Shown: positions 11,431-23,415, numbered from the stretch's first letter. The stretch is DNA of 64,000 nt from Macrobrachium rosenbergii (GCF_040412425.1 NC_089766.1:13784508-13848507), one strand, 5' to 3'. The notes: generated by a model from the sequence alone, not told the origin. Program-made: numbers and translations.

Positions 11431-12690
11431 ATAATGAAGCCAATCACCGATCAAGGCGAACGACAATACTGTCATCACTCGTTGCTCGATTGTTTCCTCT
11501 CCAAAATTCGCAGCGGGCATTCGAAAAACGTTTACCAAGGTGCTGGAATCGCCCAGTTGCTGGTTCCGTGCTTGCGATAAGCTCTTCTGAATAACTCTTC
11601 TACACAGGTGAAGCTACTCAAAGCGCCACTAATCTACAGTAGTGTCTTCCCTTCTGCTTTCGTCATTTTTCCATCGTGTTTACAAAGACAGACACAAGAT
11701 ACACAACAACAACGACAACAACAAAAATAAAACGAGGTTTTGTTTCACCTTTCTCTGCGGCGGAACATGGACACTGACGAAATCATTTCAGTTCATTTGT
11801 CAATTTATTTATTTCAATATCGTCAAGCAGTATCACCTTCCCTAATTACAGACTCACGTTTCATTCACTCGTGACCTCCAGCAAGATGACGACTTTGCTA
11901 TTCTACAACAACGCACACTCAAATGACATCGTTATCTCACGGTATTTTATCACTAAAACTACAATTCGTTATTTCACAGAAAAGACAATGAAATAACCTC
12001 TGAAATCCGTCGTTTTTACTTCACAACAACATCTGCCAAAGTGCCCTCGTTATTACCCTGTAACATCCTCCACGAAGAAATCCGGTTACTTCACAGCAAT
12101 AAGAGTGCAATCTGTTTGCACAGTTCTTTCACTATCACGTTTCCCTCGGCGTTCTGTTTGCCTCTTGCCTCTCAGCAAGGTCAAGGGGGTAGGAGAGGAA
12201 AGGGAAGGAAAGGGAAAGAGGAATTCTGGATGTTTCAGATTGGAAAGGAGGACGAACGGAAGCGATCTGTAGGATACAGAAGGCTGCGGAATCCTGCATG
12301 GAATCGAAGGAGCAAGGAGCGAGAAGAGTCAATGTAGGATGCTCTAGGTTTAGGAATCCTAAAAGACAATACTCCTTTTACAAACTGGGCTGTAAAGAGG
12401 AAAGGAAAGTCTTAAATGAAACTGGGCCCTTCAAAAATAAAAAAAGGGTAGGTAAGTAGGAGTAAGAGGAGGAAGGGGAACAAAGAAGGAAACGGGAATT
12501 AAAGAGGAAAGTTCCGAAGTTCCGTAGGCTGCGGGAAGCTTGCTAACTTCCAGACAGAACTGACCATTTCAAAACAAGCGACAGGAGTGAGGGGAGGGAG
12601 AGGAGAAGAAGAAGGACTTAAGCGAAGTAGAAGGGGAGGGGGTGAGGGGAACAGATCAATGATAACAGGTCAGACAATCGATAAAAGATC
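11431..12690. other. Non-genic sequence, purine-rich towards its end
   Basis: From about 12180 the plus strand becomes strongly purine-rich (GGAAAGGGAAGG-type runs) up to the (GA)n at 12695. No exon or repeat family was recognised. Confidence 0.4.
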
Positions 12691-12691
12691 A

Positions 12692-12694
<3 letters not shown>

Positions 12695-12737
<43 letters not shown>
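12695..12737 (+). repeat. (GA)n microsatellite
   Basis: About 21 GA units. Confidence 0.95.
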
Positions 12738-12738
<1 letters not shown>

Positions 12739-13289
12739 CCATCCATAGGCGTTTTGGAAAATGTCCATGGAAAGGGGAGGAGAAGACGGGAGGCTGAAGT
12801 TATGCGAATCACGTGACAGGATGAGTACAAGAGGCTTAATTAGGGAGGCCTTAGGGAGCAACAGAAGAGATACAGGAGAGATGTGATTAAAACTTAGTGC
12901 TGTATAATTGCTAGACGAAAAATACAAAAAAGCGAAAAACAAAAATGGTTCCCAGGAAAATGGAAAATACGGAGGCCTTACTATAACACTGTGAAAAGAA
13001 TGTGATCAAGGGAGCCACAATTTAAAACTGTAAACAAACGAAAATTATAACTGTCATGGTAAAAAAGCGACTTCATCGAAGTGGACTAGAATGAAGTTAT
13101 CTAAAATTAACACAATAGTTTATAAGTCAAATACGGGAAAATAATTCGAACCAGTGAAATACAATAAAAAACACCAGGTTCAGTAACTATGACAAAACCA
13201 CACACAGTAACTTCTGAATTTGGAGGACTAAATGATCGAGTAGCGGGCCACAGGTTCGACAGCTGCTTAAAGGTTACTAAGGTCAAAAG
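12738..13289. other. Non-genic sequence
   Basis: No feature is recognised. Near its end GGTTACTAAGGTCAAAAGG starts a degenerate ~22-base series (GGTTATCCAAGAGGCC-like words) that continues to about 13390. Confidence 0.4.
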
Positions 13290-13296
13290 GTGTCGA

Positions 13297-13304
13297 TGAC
13301 GTCA
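13297..13304 (+). promoter_or_regulatory. CRE palindrome TGACGTCA
   Basis: A perfect 8-base cAMP-response element sits at the edge of the CpG-rich segment 13290-13860. A related half site, TGACGTAA, lies near 13852. Single 8-mers occur by chance, so function is only suggested by the local base composition. Confidence 0.3.
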
Positions 13305-13343
13305 GAAGTTATCCATGGCAAGTGTTATCGCAGAGGCCTGTGG

Positions 13344-13532
13344 TTATCCAAGAGGCCAGCGGTAATCCAGGAGGTCAAAGGTTATCTCCGAGGAATGAGG
13401 GAGGGGAGGAGGAGGAGGAGGGTCCGGGAGGAGGACTCGAGAGGCGACTTCCATAGACGAGAGCCAGGTTTCGTTGGTGCGCCTCCCTTCCCCGTCAAAG
13501 CCCTCGGGAGGGGAAACGGGGAGCGAGAATGA
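13344..13532 (-). CDS. Candidate terminal coding exon (Pro-rich), same gene as 37.3 kb
   Basis: The minus strand shows a long pyrimidine tract ending CTCCTCCGCCATAG, a good acceptor. From the next base a frame is open for 62 codons to a TAA. It starts SFSLPVSPPEGFDGEGRR, has a run of six prolines and ends EITFDLLDYRWPLG. The entry phase is 0, which matches the donor of the exon at 37296-37412. Against it: low complexity, purine/pyrimidine bias that favours open frames, overlap of its last codons with a degenerate ~22-base repeat, and no recognised domain. A promoter or 5' UTR of another transcript is the main alternative. Confidence 0.3.
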   Translation of the reverse strand, partial: SFSLPVSPPEGFDGEGRRTNETWLSSMEVASRVLLPDPPPPPPLPHSSEITFDLLDYRWPLG

Positions 13533-13860
13533 CTATGGCGGAGGAGAACGAGAGGCAGGGTGACAGCGAGAGAGAGAGAGAGACAGAACGCGCGCGCAAT
13601 CCGACGGGGGTGAAAAGCGTGTGCGACCGGAGCGGCTGAACTGCGACCAGTGAGGCTGGAGCGCTTCGCGGAGGGGTCGCTCAAATGCCTGAGCAGTGGA
13701 AGGAGGGGAGGAGGTCCTACGAGGAGGAGGAGGAGGATGAGGGAGGGAGGGAGGGAGGGAGGTCCTACGAGGATGGAGGAGGAGGAGGAGGAGCCAGAAG
13801 TTACAAGGGAAGGAAGAGCTGTCCAACTGGAGGAGGATAAAAGCGGATGATGACGTAATA
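13380..13860. other. CpG-rich, purine-rich island
   Basis: GC content is well above the window. It holds (GGA)n stretches, CGCGCGC at about 13589 and many CpGs, then GGGAGGGAGGGAGGGAGG at about 13741. Such islands mark exons or promoters in AT-rich genomes. The island contains the candidate exon 13344-13532. The G-runs at 13741-13762 could form a G-quadruplex. Confidence 0.45.
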
Positions 13861-14387
13861 CAGGATGGAGACAAGAATGTAAATATTGAGGGGTGTAGGG
13901 TCACACGGAAAATGGAAGAAAATAAGAACAATTCGAGGAATATGATGCAAGAGTGATGAAACTGGGAGATGGGAGGAAAAAAAGACCAAAGTTCTGACGA
14001 AAAGGAAAACTTCAGGGAAAAAACACTCAAGCATAAACATTAATGCCATGGAAATGTTAATGATAATATTCTTGAGAAACATAACAAAGAGTGAATAAGA
14101 CGCAAAAATCAAGAGAGTAAACTAGACTCCAGAAAGACAAGAACTAAATAAAAGGACAAAAACATTTCGAGAATACATGCGCAAGACATAACAGAAAAAA
14201 AACATCAATTGACAAAAATAAACTCTCTGGACAGAAAAGATACTACGCTGGAAAAAAGGACATTCCGCGAAATCATAAAAATGAATAAGAATTCATGATT
14301 AAATGTTTTTACCTTCAAAAGGTAAGGGAATTCAATATACAATTCTCAACATTCCCAAAAGATGCAAAGCGGGAGACACTGAACGAA

Positions 14388-14390
<3 letters not shown>
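13861..14390. other. Non-genic A-rich sequence
   Basis: Nothing recognised. Confidence 0.4.

Positions 14391-14436
<46 letters not shown>
14391..14436 (+). repeat. (CT)n microsatellite
   Basis: About 23 uninterrupted CT units. Confidence 0.95.
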
Positions 14437-14443
<7 letters not shown>

Positions 14444-15319
14444 ATACAAATAATTCATTGTTATCTCAACTTTCGAGAAGAAAACATGCTTTCATCTTCA
14501 CATTTTTATCTTCAACTAGAGGAGTTTGCTAAGAAAAAGCCCATTTTTCACATGGCCAGAATCCACACTGCCTACAATTTGTGGTTCAATACAGAGATTT
14601 AGACATGACACCAAGCAACTGTTGGCTGGTGAGTCCAGGGGTCTACGCAAGGCCTCTTATAGCCTTTAAAACCTTGCCACACTTACAGTCAGCCATTTGG
14701 CGAGAGCCCGTGCTGGCACAGGGCCAGCTTAATATAAAAACTAACCAGCCCACCAGACATCAAGCTCGTAGAGTGAAACGTGGGTACATATTACCGTAGA
14801 TGTATTCGGTTATTGTACCCTTATATTTCGGTGTCAATCACTGAACTAGGAAACATGGATTGACATATAAGTTATGGCAACATTCAAAATTTTTATGCAG
14901 ATTATATTAAACAATAACTTCAGTTAACAGATGTAAATGTACGTATCGTAATAACATAATCTGAAAGTAACTGGCGTATCAAAGATGCCCTTACAAACAC
15001 AAAATAATATAACTGAATAAGTTGAAATATGTGTAATTACGAACATATCAATACAGTCGAATAATAATTCGAAATAAAATATAAACATCTGTAACTGGCG
15101 CAACCAAGGTGAAGAAATGATCTCACTCAATTCTGTCTGGGGTAATTAAAACTTCTAGCGACCCGGCAAACCCAAATAACATGAAATTAGAAAGTATTTT
15201 GTCTAATATCCAAGATACGTACGTTCATTTAAAAGTTATGACACTAATTAAACTGAAAGGCCTGTTGCTGCTTTTATATAATATGGAAATTGGACATGAA
15301 TAAATTAAAAACATGCAAC

Positions 15320-15320
<1 letters not shown>
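14437..15320. other. Non-genic sequence
   Basis: A GC-richer segment at 14600-14780 includes TTTGGCGAGAGCCCGTGCTG and GGCACAGGGCCAGC. It has the look of an old interspersed repeat, but no second copy is present here to prove it. Confidence 0.4.

Positions 15321-15368
<48 letters not shown>
15321..15368 (+). repeat. (TTA)n microsatellite
   Basis: About 16 units. Unlike the other AAT arrays, no LINE 3' sequence is attached. Confidence 0.9.
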
Positions 15369-15710
15369 TGCAATTTTGGCCGGTCTGAATTCTTACAAAA
15401 TTATTCAGCCTAAGCCCTAGTAGATTCAACTCTTGGATGATGCACTATTACAATGAAGGCTTTCATCACTGAATGTCAAAAAACTTTACAATATAGATAC
15501 AATGAGCTCAATATGATAATTGTCATGGCAGAAACAGTTATACAGATTTTTGTTATATCACAGGGACGTAGACAATGATGCCATAAGAAGTCTATTTCAA
15601 GTGTCTCTATCACTTACTCATCTCTCTCTGTTTCCAATACTGAACCTTAAATGCAAATTCTGATTAGTTTATGTCGTCCTTTTCAAAATCCTACATGTTA
15701 CTTACATCCT

Positions 15711-16023
15711 CCGTAGGAGGGTACAGCCATCAGTGCAGCTCACGCGATGCACTGTAGGCATTGCTTAAGGTTCTTATTTGCAGCGTCCCTTCGACCCATA
15801 GTTGCAACCCCTTTCATTCCTTTTACTGTACCTCTTTTCATATTCTCTTTCTTCCTTCTTTCTATCCACCCTCTGTAACAAATGTTTCATAGTGCAACTG
15901 CGAGGTTTTCTTCCTGTTACGCCTTTCAAACCTTTCTACTCTCAATTTCCCTTTCAGCGCTGAATGACCTCATAGGTCCCAGTGCTTGGCCTTTGGCCTA
16001 AAGTCTACATTCCGTTCCGTTCC
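15711..16023 (-). mobile_element. SINE-like family A, copy 4 (only minus-strand copy)
   Basis: The complement carries the full landmark series from the GGAATGTAGACTTTAGGCC 5' box to the 3' box TAATGCCTACAGTGCATC and CCCTCCTACGG. It is essentially full length and well preserved. This is the only family A copy on the minus strand, against nine on the plus strand. Copy 5 lies only about 190 bases away in the opposite orientation. Confidence 0.85.
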
Positions 16024-16213
16024 GCAACCAAATTCTCATGCTTTGTAGAGCTGGCAGACATGCAGCACTTATCTTTTAAAAGAATGTACATCATAATTTA
16101 TGTAATAAACTGAAATTTTTGAAACTTGATAATGTGATAAATTGAAAATATTAAAAGTTTGCATATAATTTCTTCAAGGGATTTGTGTCCAAGACCTGTC
16201 ATACGCCGTTGAC
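16024..16213. other. Spacer between inverted family A copies
   Basis: AT-rich unique sequence. Copies 4 and 5 form a convergent-type inverted pair around it and could fold back as RNA or DNA. Confidence 0.4.
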
Positions 16214-16214
16214 T

Positions 16215-16522
16215 GAATGGAATGGAATATAGAATTTAGGCCAATGGCCAAGCGCTGGGACCTACGAGGTCATTCAGCGCTGAAAGGGAAATTGACTGTA
16301 AGGAGGTCTGACAGGTGTAACAGGAGGAAAACTTCGTGGCTGCACTATGAAACAATTGTTTACAGAGGGTGGAAAATCAGATGGCAGAAAGAGAATATGA
16401 ACAGAGGTAGAGTAAACGAATGAAAGAAGTTGTAGCTAGCAGCCGAAGGGACGCTGCAAAAAACTTTAGTAATGCCTACAGTACACCATGTGAAGTGCAT
16501 GACGACACTACTTCCCTACGGG
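16215..16522 (+). mobile_element. SINE-like family A, copy 5 (full length)
   Basis: It begins GAATGGAATGGAATATAGAA and ends TACTTCCCTACGGG. Diverged at several positions (CAATGGCCAAG, GAAAGAAGTTGTAGC). Forms an inverted pair with copy 4. Confidence 0.85.
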
Positions 16523-16787
16523 CGCCGTTGACTGAAGGCCGAGTTTTTGCATACAAAATGGGCCCAATTCTTCGCTACCTCTGAATCTTTCATTTAGTTT
16601 CATCTCCTGCAATCTGCACTTACTGTATGTAGTGCTTTCAACACCAAGCCACATTGCCCACAATCCTCTTTTCAAAATTTCTTATCAATGACTTGAAACA
16701 TTTCTGTTTGGGTGTGTGTATGTATGCATGTAAAAAAAAATTGTGAAATTTTTCTTATTCCTTAACATCCTACCGTCTTCTAAATTA

Positions 16788-16791
16788 TTAC

Positions 16792-16827
<36 letters not shown>

Positions 16828-16843
16828 TCCTACCATCTTATAA

Positions 16844-16881
<38 letters not shown>
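16788..16881 (+). repeat. (TTA)n microsatellite with internal duplication
   Basis: Two TTA blocks are each preceded by a near-identical word, CATCCTACCGTCTTCTAAATT and CATCCTACCATCTTATAAATT in essence. The array and its left flank were duplicated together. On the minus strand the array is the 3' tail of the LINE fragment at 16882-17040. Confidence 0.85.
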
Positions 16882-16885
<4 letters not shown>

Positions 16886-17040
16886 AAGATATACCCCTAT
16901 GGAACAGGCCCACCAAAGGGGCCATTGACTTGAAATTCAAGCTTCCAAAGAATATTATGCTGTTCATTAGAAAGAAGTTACAGATGATAGTGGGAAATAC
17001 AGAAAGAACAGAAGCACATAAGTACAGGGTGAACTGGTGA
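16882..17040 (-). mobile_element. LINE 3' end (3' UTR only), copy 2
   Basis: On the minus strand: TAATGAACAGCATAATATTC, TTTGGAAGCTTGAATTTCAA, GTCAATGGCCCCTTTGGTGG and a terminal CTTCTGAATAATAAT. It is the same 3' UTR as at 34500-34730 and 57480-57690. No coding part remains. Confidence 0.7.
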
Positions 17041-17480
17041 GGCGAACCATCTACTTTTTTAGAAGTAGAGCCTTACTTTCCATCCCGTTTCCCAGCTTTC
17101 TCTTAACCTCTATTATAAATCTAGATAAAGCCATTCACCCACCAGCTCAAAGCGCCCTCCCGCGAAAACTCACATGAACACGCTCCCACATTAAAACGAA
17201 TATGATAAAATCTAATACCCCCGAAAACTTAACATTTCACGATGCCGTCCTGAAACCCACCATAATGCGCGTTCACATGAGCGATGGAAACACAAGAAAA
17301 CGTTTTCCTTCACGGAACATCCGTTTTCGCATCAAGATCTGCGCTGACGTTAATGGAGGCCGCGTCAGCGGGAACGCAATGATCATCTCTCATACGGCTG
17401 GAGGGAGTGTGTACAGTTTCATTTCGAGTGAAGTAGTTGACGGTGTTTTAATACAATAATTGTAGGAGACGACATGTTTT
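17041..17480. other. Unique CpG-containing sequence with an 85-codon frame
   Basis: A plus-strand frame at 17202-17459 encodes 85 residues (starting MIKSNTPENLTFHDAVLKP) without repeats. I recognise no domain and see no convincing splice sites. It may be a conserved non-coding element or an old mobile-element remnant. It is kept here as a description rather than called a gene. Confidence 0.3.
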
Positions 17481-17483
17481 CAT

Positions 17484-17522
17484 ATGTATATATGTATACA
17501 CACACACACACACAAACACACC

Positions 17523-17553
<31 letters not shown>

Positions 17554-17560
17554 CTATTTA
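17484..17560 (+). repeat. (AC)n(AT)n microsatellite
   Basis: Interrupted CA array followed by a short TA block. Confidence 0.85.
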
Positions 17561-17678
17561 AAATATATATGAACTACTGGGTTTATATCCTAACCAGTTC
17601 CGTCTGATCTATATCTGCAAATGCTAGGCATGTACATATACATGTACATATATAGATAATGTATTAGTATGATTATAA

Positions 17679-17681
<3 letters not shown>

Positions 17682-17748
<67 letters not shown>

Positions 17749-17762
17749 CTGTATATATATAC
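17682..17762 (+). repeat. (AT)n microsatellite
   Basis: About 30 TA units followed by TACTGTATATATACTG. Confidence 0.9.
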
Positions 17763-19370
17763 TGCGTTCGTATGATAATTACTTGCAAGTAATTACTGTT
17801 CAGAGAACAGTAAAGGCTAAACTCTTATGGAAAAACTATGTATACAGGTGACTACATGAAGTTGCTTATAAAATGATATAAAATTACACACCAAAGAACT
17901 GACTAAATGACCTTTACAACTGAGCACAATTAATACATGCAAAACACAAGCAAAAAGAATAAGAATAAAATCTGAATGACTGAGACTCATTCAAGAACAG
18001 GAAGCAGTTAACAGCTGCACTCAAATTCTCCGATAATTCTTTCTTTCGTAAAAATATGCGAGAGTTTAAAGTTGAAATCGCAAAGATTGTATTTTGTTTT
18101 ATCAAGTTTGTTCATGGATTGGGTAGTTATCAAATTATTTTCTAAAAAATCTATAAAACCTTTGCAAAATGAAGGCTGCATTAGCCGCTAACATTTAAGT
18201 AACGTTATATTTACAAAATTACTAGAAAGAAGAAAGATTAATTATGAGTCACTGAATATCAGTAAGGAAAGAACTACAATTTTATCATTTCCTAATTAGA
18301 CAGCAATGAATAAAGGGTAACGAAAGATCTAATCAAGCAATTAACAACAATGGTAATATCACTGATTACTTAATTATTACTAACTGCTGACCTTGACATT
18401 TTGGGAAAACGAACATTAAAGAAACATCATACAAATGCTACAGGAATTCTGATAATCCAACGCTCAAATTCTCTACTGCCATCTAATCTTTGGAAAACAA
18501 CCCACTTAAAGTGGATTTTGCAGGATAAAAGTTCTAATAATAATTAAACTAGTTTATACAAAAGAACACTGATAATAGTTAAACTAGTTGATTTATAAAA
18601 ATATTTTTAATAATTAAAATAGTGGGCAAGTAGAAAACTCCAGACCAAGAGTACAGGCAATTAACTCGAGGTATATGAGAAAAATATTCGAAGCTATTTA
18701 TAATTTGGTTTATCAACTGGTTATTGCTGAATGGGGTGTAAGACTTTCCCTGTGGTTGATTTTTTACTTTCGGAAAGAGCGTTACAATAACTTAGAGACA
18801 AGTGGCGCTTTGCAAAATTCGAGGGTACCCATTCTGAAGAGTCGAATTCGATCAGTAAAAAGTTAAAAGACAAACAGGATTAAGAATAAAATAACATGAA
18901 CAATGATAATCTGACCTCGCCACAAGTGCAGAGATATAATAACATACAATGAAGAACTAACTATCTACTCTCATTTATTTTTATAATTTTATCTTGATAC
19001 TCTGAACTCTAACTTAAACATTTTAATTACAGTTCATCAAATACAACAGTATACCTTGCATTCAGTTCACAAAAATGATCACCATTACTTTCTTTATAAC
19101 AACAACCATTAATCTTCAGCATAACCCACACTTTCGTAACGCGGCAGCAGCCATCTCCCTTCACTGCTTACGTAAGATTCGTCCGCCATGAACTCGTCAT
19201 TCGCCATTTGCATAAACAGAAGGATAATAGCGCACCTTTATCCGAAGAATGAGCCATCTAAAAGCGATCTCGGAATACAGGCGAACTGCCATGAGGTTGA
19301 TGGGTTCCTCGATCGCTTGGTGTTTGAGGTTGATGAATGGTTGTTTGGAAATTGCGAAGACCCCTCAGGT
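17763..19370. other. Longest quiet stretch: non-genic AT-rich sequence
   Basis: About 1.6 kb without microsatellite, recognised mobile element or exon. A weak repeat of AATAATTAAACTAGTTTATA and ATAGTTAAACTAGTTGATTTA occurs at 18537-18595. Confidence 0.45.
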
Positions 19371-19371
19371 C

Positions 19372-19905
19372 TTCGAAAAGAGTAAAGGGTGCGTCTACAC
19401 AGCTCTGAAGCATGTTGTCAAAACGCCGGAGACTTATCTCAAACATATCCAGGACATGTTGAATACAAGTCAGCGACTTACTGGTGGTTCTAAAAATCCA
19501 TCGAAAAGAGTAAGGGAACGTCTTCACTGCTCTGTGACATGTCAACATGCCAGCAACCTGTCGCAAACATATCCCAAACATGCTGAATACTCACAAGTCA
19601 ACCACTTACTGGTAACTCTAACAATCATTCGAAAAGGTCAGGGAACGTGTACACTGCAACGAAACATGTTGTCAACATGACGGCAACTTATCACAAACAT
19701 ATCCCAAACATGTTGAATACAAGCCAACAACCTCATTGGCAGTTCTAACAAGCCTTTGAAAAGAGTAAGGGTACGTCCACATTGCACAAAAACAGCTTAC
19801 AGCACTCTGGCAACTTTTTGCTCACATCACAAACATGTTGAATACAAGTCAACGACTTCTTGGTAGTTCTAAACAGTGCTTCATACGATTATTCAGCATT
19901 TGCCG
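19372..19905 (+). repeat. ~125-bp tandem repeat, about four diverged copies
   Basis: The word CATGTTGAATACAAGTCA with its neighbours CACAAACATATCCCAAA, TTGGTAGTTCTAACA and GAAAAGAGTAAGGG recurs at about 19456, 19580, 19711 and 19836. The spacing is 123-131 bases. Apparent frames across it are not conserved between copies. Confidence 0.8.
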
Positions 19906-20338
19906 AATGTCCATTCTACACTTACAGTCGCTGACTTGTTTTCAACATGACTGTTGCAAATATTCGATAAGTTGCCGACGTCTGTTTATGACATATTATA
20001 CTGCAAACTGGACATATCCAAGGTATATAGCCAAGGAAAATGGTTAACTAAACAATCTTACGAAGATCACCTGGGATATGAAAATTCAGAAAAGTTTGAT
20101 GAGCGAATTGGAGAAATGTGAACATTAAACACAGACAGAAAACGAACAAATCTGAAGAGTTCAACAATCATTTTGGAAATATGAGGACATAGACCATCAA
20201 AGCCCAAAAAACTGGTAAAACACATTTTATCTACATACAAACATGCCCTTATTTGCTTTACAAAAAAATTGCTGACATACTTTCAGTAACGCAAAACAGT
20301 GATGAATGATGGGGCAGGAATAATATCTGATTCCTAAA

Positions 20339-20379
20339 AATTATTATTATTATTATTTTTATTATTATTATTATTATTC
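20339..20379 (+). repeat. (TTA)n microsatellite
   Basis: About 13 units with one interruption (TTTTTA). Confidence 0.85.
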
Positions 20380-21210
20380 AGAATACACATATTCAAATGT
20401 CTGTATGTGACAAGACAAAAAAAAGCAGTATGAGAAAAGCATAATAAAATACACATAAAAAGAGCCAATAAAAATGAACAAATCACCAAACAAACAAACA
20501 AACAAAAATAAAAACAGCACAAACAAAAAACAAAATCAAGCAACAAACACGAGTAAAAATAAAGAAGAACAGGACCAGAGTCTTGAGAGAAATCGAACCA
20601 CTGAACACCACACACCACGTCTTTTGGGAATCTATCTATCTTTCTTCTCGAGCGCATCGTTCGCGTATATATATAATCTTCCATCTGGAACCACTTTCAT
20701 CTAAGGCAGCATCAGCATCAGAAACGGCTGCCTCGTTCCGCTGATCTCACGCGATCTCTCGTCAGATCAGTCATGACCTTCTGATGCATTTAGCATCTGC
20801 ATGAAGGTATAGGAAGGCGCGTGGGTGGGGTGTGGGGGCGTGGGGGTAGGTGTCTGAGGGTTAAGTGAAATTTGACATATAAAACCGATCGGAATGCGAG
20901 TAGGTCTGAATCTGACTAAGAGTTATGGAACGCCTCGCAACAAGTGTCCGGCGGTCGAGATGGTCTGACGTTTGAGGGGAAATGGTTGGGAGTCTGAAAA
21001 GACGCAAAACTAAACGGGTGTTTGAAAGAGTGAAGTTTGGAGATAAAAAAAAAAAAAATTATCGAGAAGATATCCACTGGAAATCAAAACACCGTCAGAC
21101 ATCTTTCATTCCAGACATTTATTAATGGTGGAAGCATAAAAAAGAAAATGATTTCAGTATGATTTCAACAACAGTAATGTATCTTTTACACACAGTTGTG
21201 TTTATTTGTC
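20380..21210. other. Non-genic sequence with a GC-rich core
   Basis: 20700-20980 is GC-richer, with CAGCATCAGCATCAG, GGGTGGGGTGTGGGGGCGTG and a TATAAAA-like word (CATATAAAACC, about 20878). This could mark a promoter, but there is no supporting exon. Confidence 0.35.
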
Positions 21211-21214
21211 TGCA

Positions 21215-21455
<241 letters not shown>

Positions 21456-22060
21456 ATAACTGCATTAAATATTTCCGAGTCGAAACGATACCTCCGAAAG
21501 GACTCTAATTTATCCCCATGGTCGCGCTGATGATCCTTCAGCTAAGAGCCCATTCCTTTGATGGATGGCTCGGATTAGCTTCCAAGGGTCCATCCTATCC
21601 ATCCTGCCCCTCCCCCTTCTTCTAGGACCCCCTCCCCACCTCCCTTACCTCCTCCTCCTCCCCTCCCCCCACAAAAGACCGTCATTCTTTAACACTGGGA
21701 GACTTTAGGAGGGCCCTGTAAAAATGCATCTGGACGGAGGCTATAAATAAAACCGTATGAGATTAATTTTGGGAGGAGGAATACTTCACCGAGATTGGAA
21801 AATCAGAAGAAGAAAAAATGGATGATGCTTAATTTTTTTAAGTGATAAAAAAGGCAGATTGCTTTTTTTTTTTTTAATCAGAATCTCAAGAGGTTTCGTT
21901 ATAAGATTCATAAAAGATTAATTTCAGAGCCTCATGACGAAGAGAAAAAAGAACAATATTCAATTTAATATTTAATCACAGCACGGAAAAAAATATGATC
22001 AGTGGGAGGCACAGGCTTATGAAATGGAATGTGGCTTTCCCTTTTCGGTAATGTATATCG
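21456..22060. other. Non-genic sequence with a C-rich block
   Basis: 21590-21680 is C/T-rich (CCTCCCCACCTCCC, CTCCTCCTCCTCCCC). No exon with splice pair was found. Confidence 0.4.
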
Positions 22061-22062
22061 AC

Positions 22063-22127
22063 AGGAGGAGGAGGAGGAGGAGGAGGAGGAGGAGGAGGAG
22101 GAGGAGGAGGAGGAGGAGGAGGAGGAG

Positions 22128-22163
<36 letters not shown>

Positions 22164-22180
22164 GGGAGGAGGAGGAGGTA
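22063..22180 (+). repeat. (GGA)n(CGA)n trinucleotide array
   Basis: About 22 GGA units pass abruptly into about 11 GAC units, then (GGA)n again. The frame gives poly-Glu then poly-Asp, or poly-Ser on the reverse strand. There is no sign of coding outside the array. Confidence 0.9.
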
Positions 22181-22413
22181 TGAGGATGAGAAGGAACCTA
22201 ATATATCCCAAAAGTAGGACAAAAATCTTTGGAAACCGACAAAGTTTCCGTCAATATAGGGTAACCATACGAGTATAAAAAAAACTTTTACCCTTTTCAG
22301 GAAAGTTCAACAGGCAATCCGGCTTTCCAATAAGATCCTGGGATGAAGAAATGAAAGGATGATATTCGGAGAAAGAACTATTTCCGCCCCCGCCCCCCTC
22401 TCTCTCTCTCTCT

Positions 22414-22515
22414 CACTATATATATATATATATACACACGTATAATGTATATATAAACATATATTTATATATATAAATATATATATTTATATATGTAAAT
22501 ATATATATTCATAAA

Positions 22516-22574
<59 letters not shown>

Positions 22575-22685
22575 TTATATATATATATAAATATATATTT
22601 ATATATACATATAAATATATATATATATATATGTATATGTATGCATATATACAGTATATACATATACACATATACATACATACAG

Positions 22686-22782
<97 letters not shown>
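22414..22782 (+). repeat. Compound (AT)n/(AC)n array, about 370 bp
   Basis: Several TA blocks with TAAATATA and ATACATAC interruptions, a (CA)n near 22690-22720 and a final pure TA block. Confidence 0.9.
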
Positions 22783-22980
22783 CTTATTCAAACATTTGTA
22801 TAATACTATTATTAAAAACAATAATGCTTCAGCATTAATCGTACAATTAAGAAAACCAAAGAAAACTTTATCAACTGTAACAATGATCTAGTTTCGATAA
22901 AATAAATAGATGGACAGGCAGATAAATAGCAAAACAGAGACAGAAGGCAGTTTATCAGCCCTACACACAAACACACACAC
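22783..22980. other. Non-genic sequence
   Basis: Short AT-rich spacer between microsatellites. Confidence 0.4.
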
Positions 22981-22982
22981 AC

Positions 22983-22986
<4 letters not shown>

Positions 22987-23051
<65 letters not shown>
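22987..23051 (+). repeat. (GA)n microsatellite with (CA)n edge
   Basis: About 32 GA units preceded by a short (CA)n. Confidence 0.95.
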
Positions 23052-23053
<2 letters not shown>

Positions 23054-23339
23054 TGAAAAGGGCGTGAGTGAATTGTAGTGTAATCCCTCCCCAGAGAAGA
23101 TCGTGACGTCGATACAAATTACATAGACACCCGATTAGCAGGATCCCTTGCTCCTCAGACATGACCCCCGCGAGTGGTTTGGGCTGCACTTGACGACGAA
23201 GGAAAAGCTTTGATGGACAGAGGGAATTTCATTTTAATTTACATTTTATTTTCTTGGCAGTCATTTCAGATTGCAATGTGCTACGATGTTCACTAAGGCT
23301 TAATACGTCAAACAATATCTAAATCATAACGTACATATA

Positions 23340-23356
23340 TACATATACACACACAC

Positions 23357-23415
<59 letters not shown>

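Noticed and set aside
12135..12337. Coding frames in the purine-rich stretch on both strands
   Set aside because: Composition bias alone keeps them open; no splice sites or recognisable motif.
17202..17459. 85-codon plus-strand frame as a gene
   Set aside because: Not repeat-derived, but no domain, no splice sites and no homology that I can recognise. Described only as unique sequence.
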